Origin: Prunus persica
Lineage: Eukaryota; Streptophyta; Magnoliopsida; Rosales; Rosaceae
DNA: 64,000 nt
Assembly (NCBI RefSeq): GCF_000346465.2
Contig: NC_034014.1
Coordinates: 14,638,084-14,702,083, forward strand
Direction: 5' to 3'
Shown here in pieces: positions 32,865 to 46,166 of this stretch (its first letter is position 1; every line of letters starts with the position of its first letter). Both the position numbers and the translations under genes were made by a program. The notes below the pieces were generated by a model. That model ran no database searches and was not told the DNA's origin. It was given only the letters and a program-made list of their open reading frames with translations.

Positions 32865-35800
32865 TCAATCCTGTTGTGGGCGCCCTTCTCCCCGGGGCAT
32901 TTTCTTTGACATCGAATCTTCAACATCCTTCAGCTGGTAATAATGAGGAGCTATTTCCACTAACCACTCCGGCTTTAATTCTGTTACCTGTCTCATATAT
33001 TCCTTGGTTGTAAGTACCAATTCATGGTATATAACCCATCTCGGAAGCACCTGTGACAGCCCTGAGCTGGGATGTATATGAACAGTCTGTGGATGTTTGA
33101 CTGTTCTATAAGATCCATTCTTTTGAAGCTTTGCGGAATGAGGGAAGAAGCCAGATGTAATGGCCTTCTTTATGGTCTCGTAATCACTGAGATTTGAGAC
33201 CAGCTCAATCTCAACCCTCTCCAAGAGTCCCTCAAGCTGGTCTCTAATATCTCTAGCACGCTTCATGCTCCTCACCTGTATATAGTTTTCATAACACCAC
33301 TGGGTTGAGAAGTTGGTCTCTTTCCATGAGTTATAGACCTTGAGCAATGCAATGTGATCTCCCACATTCCCGGTGTGAAAATTCAAACGAGCATTGTCAG
33401 CATGGACTTGTTTGTCCTTGGGACGGTAAAAGATGGAATTACCAATGGAAAGCATGGCAGCAATGGAAATGACTTCATCTGAACACTTGTACTGATCAGA
33501 AGCAACTATCATCTTAGATAGCATGGGATCAAGAGGAAACTCCGCCATCCTTCTACCCACTTTAGTCAACTCACCCACTTTATTTAATGCACTTAGTGCA
33601 AATAACAGTTCCAGGGCTTTCAGTAACGCTTCAGATGGCGGAGGGTCCATAAAATCAAAATGCAATAAGTCATGAATACCAAGGCTCTTCAGCGTAAGCA
33701 CAACATTTGCAAGATTAGTTCTTTGTACTTCTGGTACTGTGTTATCATCTAAATCATTGTAATAATTGTAGGCAGTATATAACCGGAAGCACTTTCCAGG
33801 ACCCGTTCGACCAGATCGACCTGCCCTCTGCATTGCTGATGCCTTTGAGATGGGAGTAACTAGCAATGACTCCATTCCAGTCCTTGGGTTATACGACTTC
33901 ATCTTGCAAAACCCTGGGTCAATAACATATTTGATCCCATCAATGGTCAACGAAGTTTCAGCTATATTTGTGGCAAGGACAACCTTCCTTGCCCCATCAG
34001 GTGTGGCTTCAAAAATTTTTGCTTGCAGCTCAGTAGGTAGGTTTGCATATATGGGGCAAATAATCAGCTCAGCAATTTTTGTCCCTAGGCCCCTTGTTCT
34101 GTGCTTCAATATTTCTTCTGCTGTTTCAATCTCTTCCTGACCAGTGAGGAATACCAATATATCTCCAGGTGGTTGCGTCACATGGATTTGAAGTGCAGTG
34201 ACAATTGCTGCATCTAAGTAATCGGCTTCTGGTGCTTTCGTGTAATGGATATCAACAGCATACCGCCTCCCTGGAATTTTGAAAATTGGAGCAGAATCAA
34301 AATAATCACTGAACTTCTCAGCATCAAGCGTTGCACTTGAGATAAGCAGTTTGAGATCTGGTCTAAATCGAGCAATATCCTTCACTAGTCCAAATAGAAT
34401 ATCAGTTGAGAGTGTTCGTTCATGGGCCTCGTCCACCATCACCACACTGTAACTCGCCAGATCTGGTTCACCAAGGAATTCTCGCAACAACATTCCATCT
34501 GTCATATATTTCAAAACAGTCTTTTCGGATGTGCAATCCTCAAAACGAATAGAATAACCAACCTCGTGCCCAAGTTTGACCCCCATTTCTTGAGAAACCC
34601 TTGCAGCAACACTCATAGCAGCAACTCGCCGTGGCTGTGTGCACCCAATCTTTCCACGCTTTGTGTATCCAGCCTCATGAAGATATTGGGGTATCTGCGT
34701 AGTTTTTCCAGAACCAGTTTCCCCAACAATAACCAGAACTTGATGATTTTCAACAGCTTCAAGCAATTTATCACGGTAGGTGTAGATGGGTAGTGTTTTT
34801 CTGTCATCCTGGAGCTTCTCTAAGCCCGATTTCGCCTTCGACCCAAGTAACTCAGAGGGTTGCCTGTCATCATCAAACTCATCACCATCCATCACTGATG
34901 CCTTGATAAAATCAATCTGATCCTCAAATACAAATTGATACTCATCAGATTTTTGTTTTTTGTTTTTTGAACCAAATTTCAGCGTTGCTTTTCCAATTTG
35001 GTGATCCTCCCAAGCTTCCTGTTCTGCAAATGGGTTCATTTTATCCCCAGCACTGAGGTCCCTGTATCGTTGCACAGCCACAGAAAATCTCTTTTCCTGA
35101 TTAACACCACCCTCCTCATCATACGCATCTGGCATCCTGTACTCAGTGATATCCTCAACCTCATCTGACCTCTTCTTCACCAGTTCGTATATTTGTTTCT
35201 TGTAGCTTAGTTCACTATATTCTGCTTCAGTGAGCTTCACGCCATCAAATAAGTATTGCTCATCCTCTATATCGTCTCTGATTTCCTCCAATTTCTTTTG
35301 CTCCCTCTTTTTGAGATATTCTTGTCTTGAAACTTTTCTTAAATCTTCGAGGTCATTCCGCTCCAATGCATTGCTTCTCCGAATATTCTCCTCTTCTTCC
35401 TTTCGTGTTAATTTTCTGTCCGTTAACTTTCGTGTAGCTGCTGTATCCCGTTCCCTTATATTCTGCTCCAATTGCTCCCTCTCTCTTTGATCACGCAATC
35501 TTTCCTCTTCTGACTCTGAACCATCATCGTCATCTGGGGAACAAGTTCGTCTTTTAACTCGTCTCACTTGTCCCTCTTGTGCAATCACCTCATCATCTTC
35601 ATCTTCTTGACTCAAGACCTTCTTCCTGAATCGTTTCTTATGGGAATCAGCTTTCCTGGACTTGGAAATAACCTGGGCAGAAGATGTATCGCCATCATTG
35701 TCATCTTCGTCATCTGCATCCAAGAGAGAATATGTCTTCTGCTTCTTCACCAACATGGCAGCTTCCCTCTCTTGTTTCTGATATAGATTCAAACCAGATT

Positions 35801-36023
35801 CTTTACGGGGCACTCTTGCGAAGATGTCTTCAGCAAATGCACTTGTTTCGGCCGAAGATGACAACCCAAATTCTAATTCTACAAGCTTGCCCACAACATC
35901 AGCCGGTGATTTTGCCTGTTTGGTCAATCCAATAATGTACTGAACAACAGTAGGCTGAGAATATCCGAGCAACGTCATCAACTTATCGGATACCCATGTA
36001 TTCAGATTGCTCTCGCTCCCCAT
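32865..36023 (-). CDS. ESP3: DEAH-box pre-mRNA-splicing RNA helicase, PRP2/DHX16 type
   Basis: A 1052-residue protein in one uninterrupted exon. Residues 1-90 form a PWI-like helical head, then come charged acidic and basic stretches (100-300). The helicase core starts near 410. Motif I is GETGSGKTT (434-442), motif Ia TQPRRVAA, motif II DEAH (531-534), motif III SAT (563-565), and motif [12 protein letters not shown]. The HA2 and OB-fold domains of DEAH helicases follow (LDPMLSKMI, then the block IHPSSGL). Such enzymes use ATP to remodel the spliceosome before the first catalytic step, in the nucleus. Size and order agree with plant DHX16 orthologues, of which Arabidopsis has two (ESP3 and MEE29). 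The symbol marks the family, not a proven one-to-one orthologue. The ATG is followed by GSES, a usual N terminus. Confidence 0.9.
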   Translation of the reverse strand: MGSESNLNTWVSDKLMTLLGYSQPTVVQYIIGLTKQAKSPADVVGKLVELEFGLSSSAETSAFAEDIFARVPRKESGLNLYQKQEREAAMLVKKQKTYSLLDADDEDDNDGDTSSAQVISKSRKADSHKKRFRKKVLSQEDEDDEVIAQEGQVRRVKRRTCSPDDDDGSESEEERLRDQREREQLEQNIRERDTAATRKLTDRKLTRKEEEENIRRSNALERNDLEDLRKVSRQEYLKKREQKKLEEIRDDIEDEQYLFDGVKLTEAEYSELSYKKQIYELVKKRSDEVEDITEYRMPDAYDEEGGVNQEKRFSVAVQRYRDLSAGDKMNPFAEQEAWEDHQIGKATLKFGSKNKKQKSDEYQFVFEDQIDFIKASVMDGDEFDDDRQPSELLGSKAKSGLEKLQDDRKTLPIYTYRDKLLEAVENHQVLVIVGETGSGKTTQIPQYLHEAGYTKRGKIGCTQPRRVAAMSVAARVSQEMGVKLGHEVGYSIRFEDCTSEKTVLKYMTDGMLLREFLGEPDLASYSVVMVDEAHERTLSTDILFGLVKDIARFRPDLKLLISSATLDAEKFSDYFDSAPIFKIPGRRYAVDIHYTKAPEADYLDAAIVTALQIHVTQPPGDILVFLTGQEEIETAEEILKHRTRGLGTKIAELIICPIYANLPTELQAKIFEATPDGARKVVLATNIAETSLTIDGIKYVIDPGFCKMKSYNPRTGMESLLVTPISKASAMQRAGRSGRTGPGKCFRLYTAYNYYNDLDDNTVPEVQRTNLANVVLTLKSLGIHDLLHFDFMDPPPSEALLKALELLFALSALNKVGELTKVGRRMAEFPLDPMLSKMIVASDQYKCSDEVISIAAMLSIGNSIFYRPKDKQVHADNARLNFHTGNVGDHIALLKVYNSWKETNFSTQWCYENYIQVRSMKRARDIRDQLEGLLERVEIELVSNLSDYETIKKAITSGFFPHSAKLQKNGSYRTVKHPQTVHIHPSSGLSQVLPRWVIYHELVLTTKEYMRQVTELKPEWLVEIAPHYYQLKDVEDSMSKKMPRGEGRPQQD

Positions 36024-36240
36024 TTTTTCTTTTGTTTGGCTGAGAGAGAAAGAAAATGATTGGTCTTCCGAAAGAAAGGCTCTGTGTGAGCTTCGAGCTT
36101 CGTGTGGACTGCGCGGCTACTTCCGAGACCACTGTAAACGGCCGGAGTTGACAGTTCGCCGTGCGTTCAATACACGGGGACGACACGGGAAAGAGAGAAA
36201 GGAAAGTTTGAGAGATTGGGCAGGAGGCGAGGAGAGAGAG

Positions 36241-36250
36241 AAATATATAG
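36241..36250 (-). promoter_or_regulatory. TATA box candidate of the helicase gene
   Basis: On the minus strand CTATATATTT lies about 220 bp before the start codon and is followed by a CT-rich leader. Confidence 0.35.
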
Positions 36251-36367
36251 GACCGGCTTTCCTTACTTTTTACGTTCCGTGAAAGAAGAGGATTTGAGAC
36301 AATCTAATATGAAAAAGGAGTCCAACTCCAAAACATCAATACAATAAGATGAGCCAAACATACCTAA

Positions 36368-36520
36368 TTTTATGAAAAGTTGTTCAATGCATCAGCAACC
36401 CATTGAAGAGCATCCCAGCAATCTTCATAAGCAATTGGAAGTGGGTTCTCTGGGGCAACTTGGTGGTCGAAACAGGCAGATTTACATAAACCAACTTGGG
36501 CTGCTCAAAGTGTTAGGGTT
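36368..36520 (-). pseudogene. Fragment of a plant carboxylesterase (alpha/beta hydrolase)
   Basis: On the minus strand the frame reads VAPENPLPIAYEDCWDALQW and then VADALNNFS before a stop. This matches the conserved block after the oxyanion region of CXE/GID1-type hydrolases (usually RLAPEHPLPAAYEDCW-AL-W). Neither the HGGG nor the catalytic GXSXG part is nearby, so only an orphan fragment is present. Confidence 0.5.
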
Positions 36521-36529
36521 AGGATGAAA

Positions 36530-38124
36530 CCGACGCGCTTTCCAAACAGGCGTAAGAAAATAACATAAAGACAAAACATTCGAAAATAGGCGAGAAAATA
36601 GATGTGTAAAAAAACAACGAAGAGCACTTTCCGAACAGAGAGCGTATTTGTGCAATCTTTTGCCTCCTCTGATTAGGAAATTGGATTTCTCCTATCCTTA
36701 TCCGGTCTCTCATCCCCACATAATATAAAATGTTGAGCCGTGTTGACCCAGGATTTCAGTTTCCCACCCAATTTCTCTTATTCTCTCCTCAAACTCTAAC
36801 CCCAACCTCCCCAACCCTCAAACCCCACTTCCTTGTCTTGCCACCGGGGTGCTGTCCGCCGTACACCACCCTCGTCTTTAAAAAATATCAGAACCCATGG
36901 ATGTGGATGATGCAGTTCCAAGTAGAAGTGTCAATCGGACAGGGCCGGCTCCAGCACGGCACGATAGCCCGCTTAAATAAAACTCCGCACGACACGGTCG
37001 TAATTTTAATTAAGTTCAATAGGTCGGCCGGTCTGTAGTCCATTACGGACCGATCTTAAAGTTCATTTATTAAATTAAATTTATTTTAAAGAAAAATCTA
37101 TATATATAAAGCAAAAGTTAGAGAATGGTGAAACATTCAAAATACCAGAAAATGCCCTTCATTAATGCAAACATTAAGAATTAAAATTATTAATTAAATG
37201 AGGATAATATGGTAAATTCATAATTTTTCATATTAAAAAAATTAAAATTAAAAGAAATTTCAGATAATGGATCCTATTTTTATAGAACACAACTATCCAT
37301 TATCTTTTTTAATTCTAAAATAAATTTAAATTTTTTTAAAAAAAGCCTCTTGCAGGTGCAGAAGCGCGTGCAGAAAAGCTTATAATTTATAATATTATTA
37401 CATTTATATTTTAAATTCAAATTAATTTTTTTCTCTAATAATATATATTAAAATTTAAAATTATATATATGTATATAAAATAGTGATTTTGTTTTCAATT
37501 GATTTTATGTTTTTGCTAGGTAAGAGTTGTATATAAATAAGCAGAGTGAGAACGAGCGGAATAAATTATTTTACTATTTCCAAGCGCGTCATAGTATTAT
37601 TAGCTTGAATAGCAAAATAATGTTATTCCTGAAAATTTTTATCCAATTGGAGATCTTGGCCTTTTATTTGAAGACATTTCTGTGTATCATTTGGCTGTCT
37701 TGATGATGGACTGCACAACAATTGAATGTACTCGTATCGTATGTCCAAGCACAACCCAACATTTTCTTTCCAATAATTTACACAAAACTACATTTACTTC
37801 TATAAGTTTTTCTCCCCCAATTGGCCTTCCAGACAAAGACTTGGCAGTTAAAATCTGTGAAATCACTATTTGAGAAAATCATTGTAGTTACGCCGGCTGA
37901 TTTCCATACGATTTACTAACGAGAATCGGAAATCCAGTTTTACAAATAGACAGTTTAATGAGTATTACAACTTACAACTATACATACATTTTTACTTCAT
38001 TTAAACTTGAAACTAGGAGATATTTCATCAGCAGGTTTCCAATTCCAAAATCCATCGTCTCTTCAACCTCCATAAATACCAACTTCCAAATTTAATTTGC
38101 ACTTAAAAACTATTTAGCACACTC
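36530..38124. other. Intergenic between the helicase and RNR1 genes
   Basis: Contains GC-rich repeat phrases at about 36930-37060 (GGGCCGGC, CAGCACGGCACG) of the kind found in old transposons, then very AT-rich DNA. The part just below 38125 is the likely 3' untranslated region of RNR1. No further gene is supported. Confidence 0.5.
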
Positions 38125-41100
38125 TTAACTTCCACAGGCCATGCAATCTTCCCGGTTTGTCAGAGAGCACACCATCTGTGCCTTTTGTGTACTAACATCA
38201 TCTACCACCTCTGGCTTTTCCTGTATTCCCAAGCAAGAGTTATTAATACATATTCTTATTTTTCAGTTCTAAGACATATAGTTGATAGTTTACGATATTG
38301 AAAATTACTTGGAGAATGGGGGTATCAACAGTAAACTTTATCGCATCGGCTGCTGCACGAGATCGTAGATAATACATGCCTGTTTTGAGACCCTGATATA
38401 GTTCATAGAAAAGAAAGAAATTAGAATGCGCTAAGAAAATAATTTATAATTTCACATAATACACAATGAAAAAGCCTGCACCAGATCCATTTTCAACATA
38501 GCCAAAAATCAGCATTTATTTATATGCAAAGTAATCGTTGCAACCAATTCAATGTCACCAAGAAGGGCCACCTCTAATATGTACAATGAACAAAACAGCT
38601 CCAGACAAAATTGTCTCTATACATTCAGTCAAAAAAATAACTAGACACCCTTCAACACATGACATAGCAGATCATCGGCCAAAATGAGACACATTCTTGT
38701 ACGCACCATCAAATACAAAAAAACATTTTGAAAGTCCAACCATAAAAGAAACACATATGCCTAATGATGCACTGCCACATCACTATATAAAAGGCAGAAC
38801 AAATACATCAGAACTTCGGAAATTTACTATAAAGCTAGAATCAATTTGTGCATCTAAATCCCAAAGTACTATGGTACCATGAAAGGGAAAAGTAGTGCTT
38901 ACCTTTGACCAAGCATAGAAGTGCAACGAAGTCAGCTTCCCGAAGTTGGGTTGGTCCATATGTATATTAAGACTTTGACTCTGGTCTATGTAAGATCCCC
39001 TATCAACAGCCATATCAACCAAAGTCCTTTGCTTGATCTCCCAAACAGTCCTGATTCCAGCAAAATGTCTAAGCATATTGTAGAAAAACAAACAAGCTAA
39101 TTCACGAAGGAATTTAGGAAATGACAAGTCCATACCTGTAAATGACCTTCAGGTCATCTGGGATTTCTGGGATTTTCTGAACAGAGCCATCCTCATAGAT
39201 TATATTATTCTTAATTGCAGGAGACCAAAGACCCATCTCAGTCAAGTCATGAAGAAGATGTTTATTCACCACAACAAACTCACCACTGAGAGAAAGGGAC
39301 GAAACAGAAGCCATATACAATAAAAATGAAGTAATTTAAAAAAAGATTTTAAAAAAAAAAAAAAGAACAGAATGAGATGGCAAAGCAAACCTCAAAACCC
39401 TTCGACTGTAAATATTGGAAGTATAAGGCTCAAAACACTCATTGTTCCCCAAAATTTGGCTAGTTGAAGCAGTAGGCATTGGGGCAACAAGAAGTGAATT
39501 TCTTACTCCATTCTTTGATATCATTTCCCGAAGAGCAGCCCAAGCCCATCGATCTGAAGGGGTTACATCCCACATGTCTGGCTGAATAATTCCCTGAACA
39601 ATAAATGGGCAATTACAATCTAATATCTAGTATAATGTATAACAAACAGATATGCAAAGAACACAAAAGTTAATTGAAATTAATGAAAAGGCAAGTTCTC
39701 CACAAACTGCCTTAAAACCTTAACCATCTACACTCAACCAGAGAATGTTTAAGCATGCACAACAAGAGAGCAATAAAATAGGAATGTGCGAATAGAAAAC
39801 CTGCAAGAGACAAAAGCTCCTTTTAGATTAGTACCTTGCTCACAGGACTTCCATTATATGTTTCATAAGGGCCTTCTTTTGCAGCTAACTCAGAAGACGC
39901 TTTCAAAGCATGGTAATATATGGTCTCAAATATGTCTTTATTCAGTTGCTGAGCCTACAGTTCAAAGTAAATTCAACTATGAAACCTAAATTATTGAAGA
40001 TTTAAATTAAGCAACAAAATAGAAAACAGGACTTACCTCAGGTGAATCAAAGGGCATGCCAAGCAAGATGAAGGTATCAGCAAGACCTTGAACTCCAATC
40101 CCAATTGGTCTATGTCGTAAATTTGATGTCTTTGCACTCTCAACAGGATAGTAATTAACATCAATTATCTTGTTCAGGTTTGCCGTGACAATTGCAGTGA
40201 CCTAATAAACAAAACAAGAGAAACATAATAAGGACAATATTTTATTAGACTGACAGTTTCAAGAATTAAAGAAAAATTCCCCTAGAGATTGAGTTTTGAG
40301 GAAAAAAAAATTTCAAGGAAAACAAATAAGAAAACCACTTTGATTGGAATTGTCAATAAGAACTCATATCAAACCTCCGCTAGTTTGTCAAAGTCAAAAT
40401 ATCGATTCCTGGAACCTCTGCTACCAACAAGTTTAGATGGATGTGACTCCACAGGGACACCCTGCAACATCAAAATGTATATGATACCACATCATGAGAT
40501 CAAAGAGCTAAAACTAACAATCAACAATTGTGAGTTTAAGCACAACAATAGGGCCTCACCTTCTCCCTAACATATCGCGGTAGAGCAATTGATGCTAGGT
40601 TGCATACAGCAGTCTCTGTTGGACTTGTATACTCAATTATCTCAGTACACAAATTTGAGGATTTTATGGTTCCCAGATTTTGCTGATTACTCTTCCTATT
40701 GCAAGTATCCTGAAAAGAAAACAATTACACAAAGAAGATCAAAACATTACAGAAACAAAAGCACATGGATTTAAGGCTGAGAATCAGATTTTAATAAATA
40801 AATCACCTTAAAGAGCATATAGGGAGTTCCGGTTTCTATCTGGGATTTCAAAATTTCAAACCACAGTTGCTGTGCCTGGACAACCTTTTTGGCCTTGCCC
40901 TGTGCAGAAGTATCATGAGTAAATAAATCCCAGTGGTAAGAGGCAGATCCAGGAATCACAAATTTTTTTATACAAAAAATATGCATAAAAAGATGTGTAA
41001 AATCAACACTAATTTACTATTTGCAAATCGGACTTATCTTTCCCTACTAGAGCATATAAAAAAAGAACATGCTTTAAAATAGACACATAATTAATTTATG

Positions 41101-43875
41101 TAATAATTGTTTGTGCAGCTAGTTAAGATTATCATGCCTTGCTTCTAAAACATAATCAAAGGTTTATGATCCAGTGTTAGACATACATTTCAAGAAATTA
41201 ATAAGAATATCAAAATCACGGCACAACCACTCATGTCGAACACAAGATTAAAGTTCAAAACAAGAACCAATGAAATAAAGCATCTTCGTCATGATCCCAT
41301 TCAACAGAAACCAACACTTCAGCACTGCTGAAAAATAAAAGCTTTTCAAATTGTTTTTTCTTTTTCTTTTACAGGAAACATCATTGAGAAAGAAATAGTA
41401 CCCAAAAATAAATGGACACTGGAGCAAAGAAAAGAACTAAAAAACCCTACTAAAATATCAACCTACATCTATAATAAACTTAAATACATCATAACACCAG
41501 CAAAGTGATTTGGGTGGGTAGAATTACCGTTGGGGAATTGGGTTGCTTTGGGGAAAGTATGCTTTGAATTAGATTTTCGGGGTTATCAGGCCACAGCTGG
41601 CCCTCTAATCCCTTTTCTTTTCTTTCAAATTTGGGGGTTCTCGGGCCACAGCTGGCCCTCTAATAAAGTTATGTCGTTTTGCCCAGAAAACTTGAAAAAT
41701 AAGACACATGCAGGGTGCTGCTGTTGCGCAAGCTGCTACCCAGCCTTATTTGGGGCAATAAACCAAATAGATGGTGGGCATACTTGCCCAGCCATCCACC
41801 ACATGCAGTGGTCAATATGTTTTGCTCCAGGTGGTGGTTCCGGAGTTGGTGGGGGGTTTTCACCTGGCCACCCTTGCTAGGATGAAAAGAGCACATATAA
41901 AGTTAACCAATGTCTTGCCAAAGGAAATTTTGGTATACCTCTCTTTCATATCGGGTGTAAAGCTCTTCAAATTTTTCACCCCAGCAATCTGCCAAACCTG
42001 GAGACTCATTAGGACAAAACAATGACCAATTGCCATCATTTTGAACTCTTTCCATGAAGAGATCAGGCACCCAAAGTGCATAAAAAAGATCACGAGCTCG
42101 ATGCTCTTCCTGTGAGATAATAAATTAGACATGATCAATATTAACTAACATAATTAAACAAACATAACTACTACGCACAATAGAAGAGCAATTCTGGATA
42201 TACATACCTTCCCATGATTTTTTCTTAGATCCAAAAATTCAAATACATCAGCATGCCAGGGCTCCAAGTACACAGCAAAAGCACCTAGAAGTATCAGATA
42301 GAGTGTTCAATTTTAAGGCTCACTTCAAACATATAATATAAAACCCCCATATAATGATGACCATACCTTTCCTTTTGCCTCCCCCTTGATCAACATAACG
42401 AGCTGTATCATTAAAAACTCGCAACATTGGAACAATGCCATTGGATGTCCCATTTGTTCCACGAATATAGCTGCCTGTGGCACGAATGTTGTGAACAGAG
42501 ACACCAATTCCTCCAGCCGATTTGCTGATAACAGCACATTCCTTCAAAGTATCATAAATGCCTTCAATGCTATCATCTTTCATGCAAACGAGGAAGCAGC
42601 TACTCAACTGCCAAATCAAATCAGAAAGAATCAAGTAAGTAAACTTGAACAACAAAACAACTTTGTCTCAAAATAATAAAAATAATAAATAAATTGGTTA
42701 AAAAATTCAATAAGAAAAAACACTAAACATACTTGAGGCTTTGGTGTTCCAGAATTGAAAAGGGTGGGAGAAGCATGAGTGAACCACCGCTGAGACATCA
42801 GATGATATGTTCTGATAACCGAATCAATATCATCCTTGTGAATTCCAACAGAAACCCTCATTAGCATGTGCTGAGGCCTTTCTACAACTTTGCCTTGAAC
42901 CTTTAAGAGGTAAGACCTCTCAAGCGTCTTGAAGCCAAAGTAATCATAGTCAAAGTCCCGATCATAAATGATCTCACTATCCAGACAAGCCGCATTCTGA
43001 AACCAAAAACAAATAAAAACTGTTTCAGATTTCTAGACCATTTGTTGACTAACAAACACAATTTTCTAAAGAGATTTACCTTCATAATGATTTCATAAAC
43101 ATCATCAGCTATCAGAGGGGCTTTCAGCCCAGATCTCTCACTGACATGGTTGTACATCATTTTGATCCTGCACAGAACACCTACTTCCATCAACATGAAA
43201 ACCAAAAGGAAATAAACGATGAAAAATAGTAATGAATCTTGATTAAACTCACGTCTCTGAAAAGGATTTCTTAGTGTTCTTGTGTAGATTTGAGACAACA
43301 ATTCTTGCAGCCAACTGCATGAAATTTCAAACAAATGTATATTAACTCCACAGATCTCACAATTCTTGATGTCAACTATGAACAAAATACAGATGGTCAG
43401 GCACCAAACAGAGATCGCATCAATCATTTAATGATTCACAAAAGAAAAACCAAAACAATAGAAAAATAAACTGTAGCAATTAGAGAAATAATAGAAAATT
43501 GAACTACAAAATACCGATCTTAAATTTTTTTTTTTTAAAGCAAACAAATCCAGACACACGCAGAGACAAACACAAAAATGAAGCAAAATACCAGATCAGT
43601 AGTCTAAAGGAAGGCAAGAGAGAAAAAGGTGAAGGAAAGAGACTCACGCAGGCATAGTCAGGGTGATTGGCGGTCATGGCGGCAGCAGTCTCCGCGGCCA
43701 ATTCATCGAGCTGGCTGGTGGTGACGCCCTTGTATACCCCAGCGCAAACCTTCTGGGCCACCAGCACAGGGTCGCAGTGGTCGCTGCTAAGCCCATAGCT
43801 CAGCTTCTTCAAGCGCGCCGTTATCTTGTCAAAATGCACCGCCTCCTGCCGCCCATCCCTCTTCACCACATACAT
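38125..43875 (-). CDS. RNR1: Ribonucleoside-diphosphate reductase large subunit
   Basis: Seventeen exons join to 2427 bp, 808 residues, with no break. They are 43648-43875, 43253-43314, 43080-43167, 42733-42996, 42367-42607, 42208-42284, 41939-42109, 40807-40899, 40560-40709, 40375-40461, 40037-40201, 39835-39954, 39391-39593, 39136-39285, 38903-39050, 38309-38392 and 38125-38220. All introns read GT-AG. The protein starts with an ATP-cone ([19 protein letters not shown]), which holds allosteric control. Active-site residues are Cys218 (LSSCFLV), Asn427, Cys429 and Glu431 (SSNLCTEI), and Cys444. Tyr756-Tyr757 (GMYY) carries the radical path. The C-terminal CMACGS tail re-reduces the active site. 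With the R2 subunit it reduces NDPs to dNDPs in the cytosol. The length agrees with plant RNR1 (about 816). Confidence 0.95.
40900..41938. other. RNR1 intron 7 with inserted repeat-like sequence
   Basis: This is the longest RNR1 intron. A GC-richer block at about 41520-41880 differs in composition from the other introns. It carries a 29-bp near-perfect direct repeat (41581-41609 and 41636-41664, core GGCCACAGCTGGCCCTCTAAT), of which GGCCAGCTGTGGCC is nearly palindromic. It is probably a transposon remnant. Confidence 0.5.
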
Positions 43876-43965
43876 CCTCTCTCTCTATCTCTGTCTCTGA
43901 ACGATTTCGTCGAACAGGTCTTGTGCAAGAGAAAGTGAACAAGGAGGAGACTCTGGGATGAGAGG

Positions 43966-43974
43966 CTTATAAAG
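43966..43974 (-). promoter_or_regulatory. TATA box candidate of RNR1
   Basis: CTTTATAAG on the minus strand lies about 90 bp before the start codon, leaving a short leader of about 60 bp. Confidence 0.55.
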
Positions 43975-44056
43975 AGGGCGGGTTGGGAGTTAGGGTTTTC
44001 TTTGTTTTTTGAGGTTTCCCTCCAAATGGAAATTTTTAGTGGATGGGCTTTTCAAT

Positions 44057-44064
44057 TTTCCCGC
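44057..44064 (+). promoter_or_regulatory. E2F-type site in the RNR1 promoter (proximal)
   Basis: TTTCCCGC fits the plant E2F consensus TTTSSCGC. It lies about 180 bp upstream of the RNR1 start codon and about 85 bp beyond the TATA candidate. Plant RNR genes are known to be E2F-controlled at G1/S. Confidence 0.6.
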
Positions 44065-44266
44065 TAAAATGAAGATTTGATAATGGTCGGGTTGGGGAAG
44101 AATGTTGACTGTTGAGTTTACTGGAGCGTTGTGACTTTGTGGCTGTGTGAAGTGGTAAACTCGGATTGGTGTTGGGTTTCGGGTTTTGTTGCTCCTTAGG
44201 TGGAAGGTGGGCCCACGTCCATCATAAATTGATTTGAATGAGAGACAAGATAGAGCGGGTGTGTCT

Positions 44267-44274
44267 TTTGGCGC
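44267..44274 (+). promoter_or_regulatory. E2F-type site in the RNR1 promoter (distal)
   Basis: TTTGGCGC also fits TTTSSCGC, about 390 bp upstream of the RNR1 start codon, in the same orientation as the proximal site. Confidence 0.55.
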
Positions 44275-44344
44275 TATTCCGCGGTTTCGTCTTGGCTGCG
44301 TTGGGGTCATCTCAACCGTTGGATCACTTGATAACATGTTGAAT

Positions 44345-46160
44345 TTGAATTGGCGATGGACGTCCCAAACTGTGTGAACATATAGGTTTGAGCATTTTTA
44401 TTCAATCACATTTGAGTTCTGGATAAGATTTGGGGTAAAACTTTGCTTCCTGAATTCAAATATGAGACGTGTGAGAGTATTTTTACTTACTACTTTAACA
44501 CAAATACAAAGTGTATTTTTATCATTTTTTAGTGACACATATCTATTAATTTAACTATAATTAATTTTATTTTTTTAATAATATTATTATAAAAGAAAAA
44601 CAATATTTTAATAAAATATTTCTTGATTTACCCTTCTCTTAACTCAGCAAACTTTCTCATTTTCTTGATTAATTATCAAGGAAGCAAATAACAACGCAAT
44701 AATTGACAACAACGGGATCATTACTCAAAAAAGAATTGGGTTCATACATGACACTCTTGAATACTTTGAAAAAAAAAAGCTCATGAACACCATACTCCTC
44801 CTTCGTAACCCACATGTTGACACCATGAGTAGCATACTAGCAGTCATGTGATCAAAATTAAATAGGAGGCTTTCAATTGAATTGAATCTAACTAAACCAA
44901 ATACTTTGATTACTTAACCAAAACAAAAAAATGAAAAGCCAAAATGAAAAACTCTTGGTAACCTACGCATGGGTAGTGGTAAAAAATTGTTCTCTCTCGA
45001 AGTATAAATAATATTTAAACTCATAAAATATAGTATTTTTCCAGCATTTGTTTTTTTGTTTTTGTTTTTTTCCTTTCACTACATCAACCGTGGCAACAGC
45101 TTCTACACAAGTTATAAGTTATCAAAATCAAATCACTTACAATATTATAATTTGGCTATAACATATTTGAATAACACCATATAACATAGTTTCAACGACA
45201 AATTATGATAATATTGCATTAGGTCCAAAATGCTTTTTTTATTATTTATAAATAAAATATTTTAGAGAAAATTATAGAAAGCTTAGTTATGTCATGCATT
45301 ATGTCATGGCATTGGACACACAAAAAAGAACAATTTCATGTCGTTCCTTCTTACTACCCTTTCCTACCAATAATGCAAAAAATTGATCTAAGATATTGAT
45401 GGATTTGAAAATCTCAGTTGATGAGGTAGTCCTTGAGGTCTTGATTGACTCTTTTACTATAGGTTAATCAAACAATTAAAAATATGCTAATGAAACTTAA
45501 AACCAACAAACATATAGACAACTCTGTGTAGCGAATTCAATAAATTAAGATAACAAACCTGTGGATATATAAATGAGTAATTGGACAACATTGGATGCAT
45601 AGCTTGGTATCGAAGTGGGTGATTTGGAATCCCTTGAACACTATAAATAATAATTAGATTGACATAATGCAAAGTATAAAGCAAATATTGAACAAAAATA
45701 AGTTGATTAACTACTAACCTTTGTTTTTTAGATGAACCTTTCTGTTTAGATGGCTTTAGATTCCAAAGACTCTTAATTCTATTTTACTCGACCTTTCGAC
45801 TTTTGAATCTTTGGGTCTCACTATTTAAGATTATCCTCATCTTTATTGACATGCTTATCAAGATTTTCATCGTGTTCGTGTCCAAAGCATGGATGTTTTT
45901 CACATTTTGCTTCCAACTTTAACAATTTGAGACTTCAAAATAATGCGGTTGTTCTTTGCACCCTATGCTATGATTTGTATTATATGAGATAGCCAGCTAG
46001 CTAAACTGAACCATGGAGATGAATCTAGAGTACTCATAGGTGTTTCCCCATTTGAATCAAAGTCAACATCACAATTATTAACACCCAATGACCCCTACAC
46101 ATAATGATCCATATAGGTTAAATATACTACCCAAAAAAAATTGATTCCCAAGTAAAATTA
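44345..46160. other. Intergenic, AT-rich
   Basis: No gene is supported. The right part (from about 45700) may include unrecognised remnants of the older CACTA element, whose recognisable exons start at 46167. Confidence 0.45.
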
Positions 46161-46166
46161 AAGGGA

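Noticed and set aside
36730..37038. 102-codon plus-strand ORF
   Set aside because: It has Pro/Thr-rich low-complexity sequence crossing a GC-rich repeat, with no family match.
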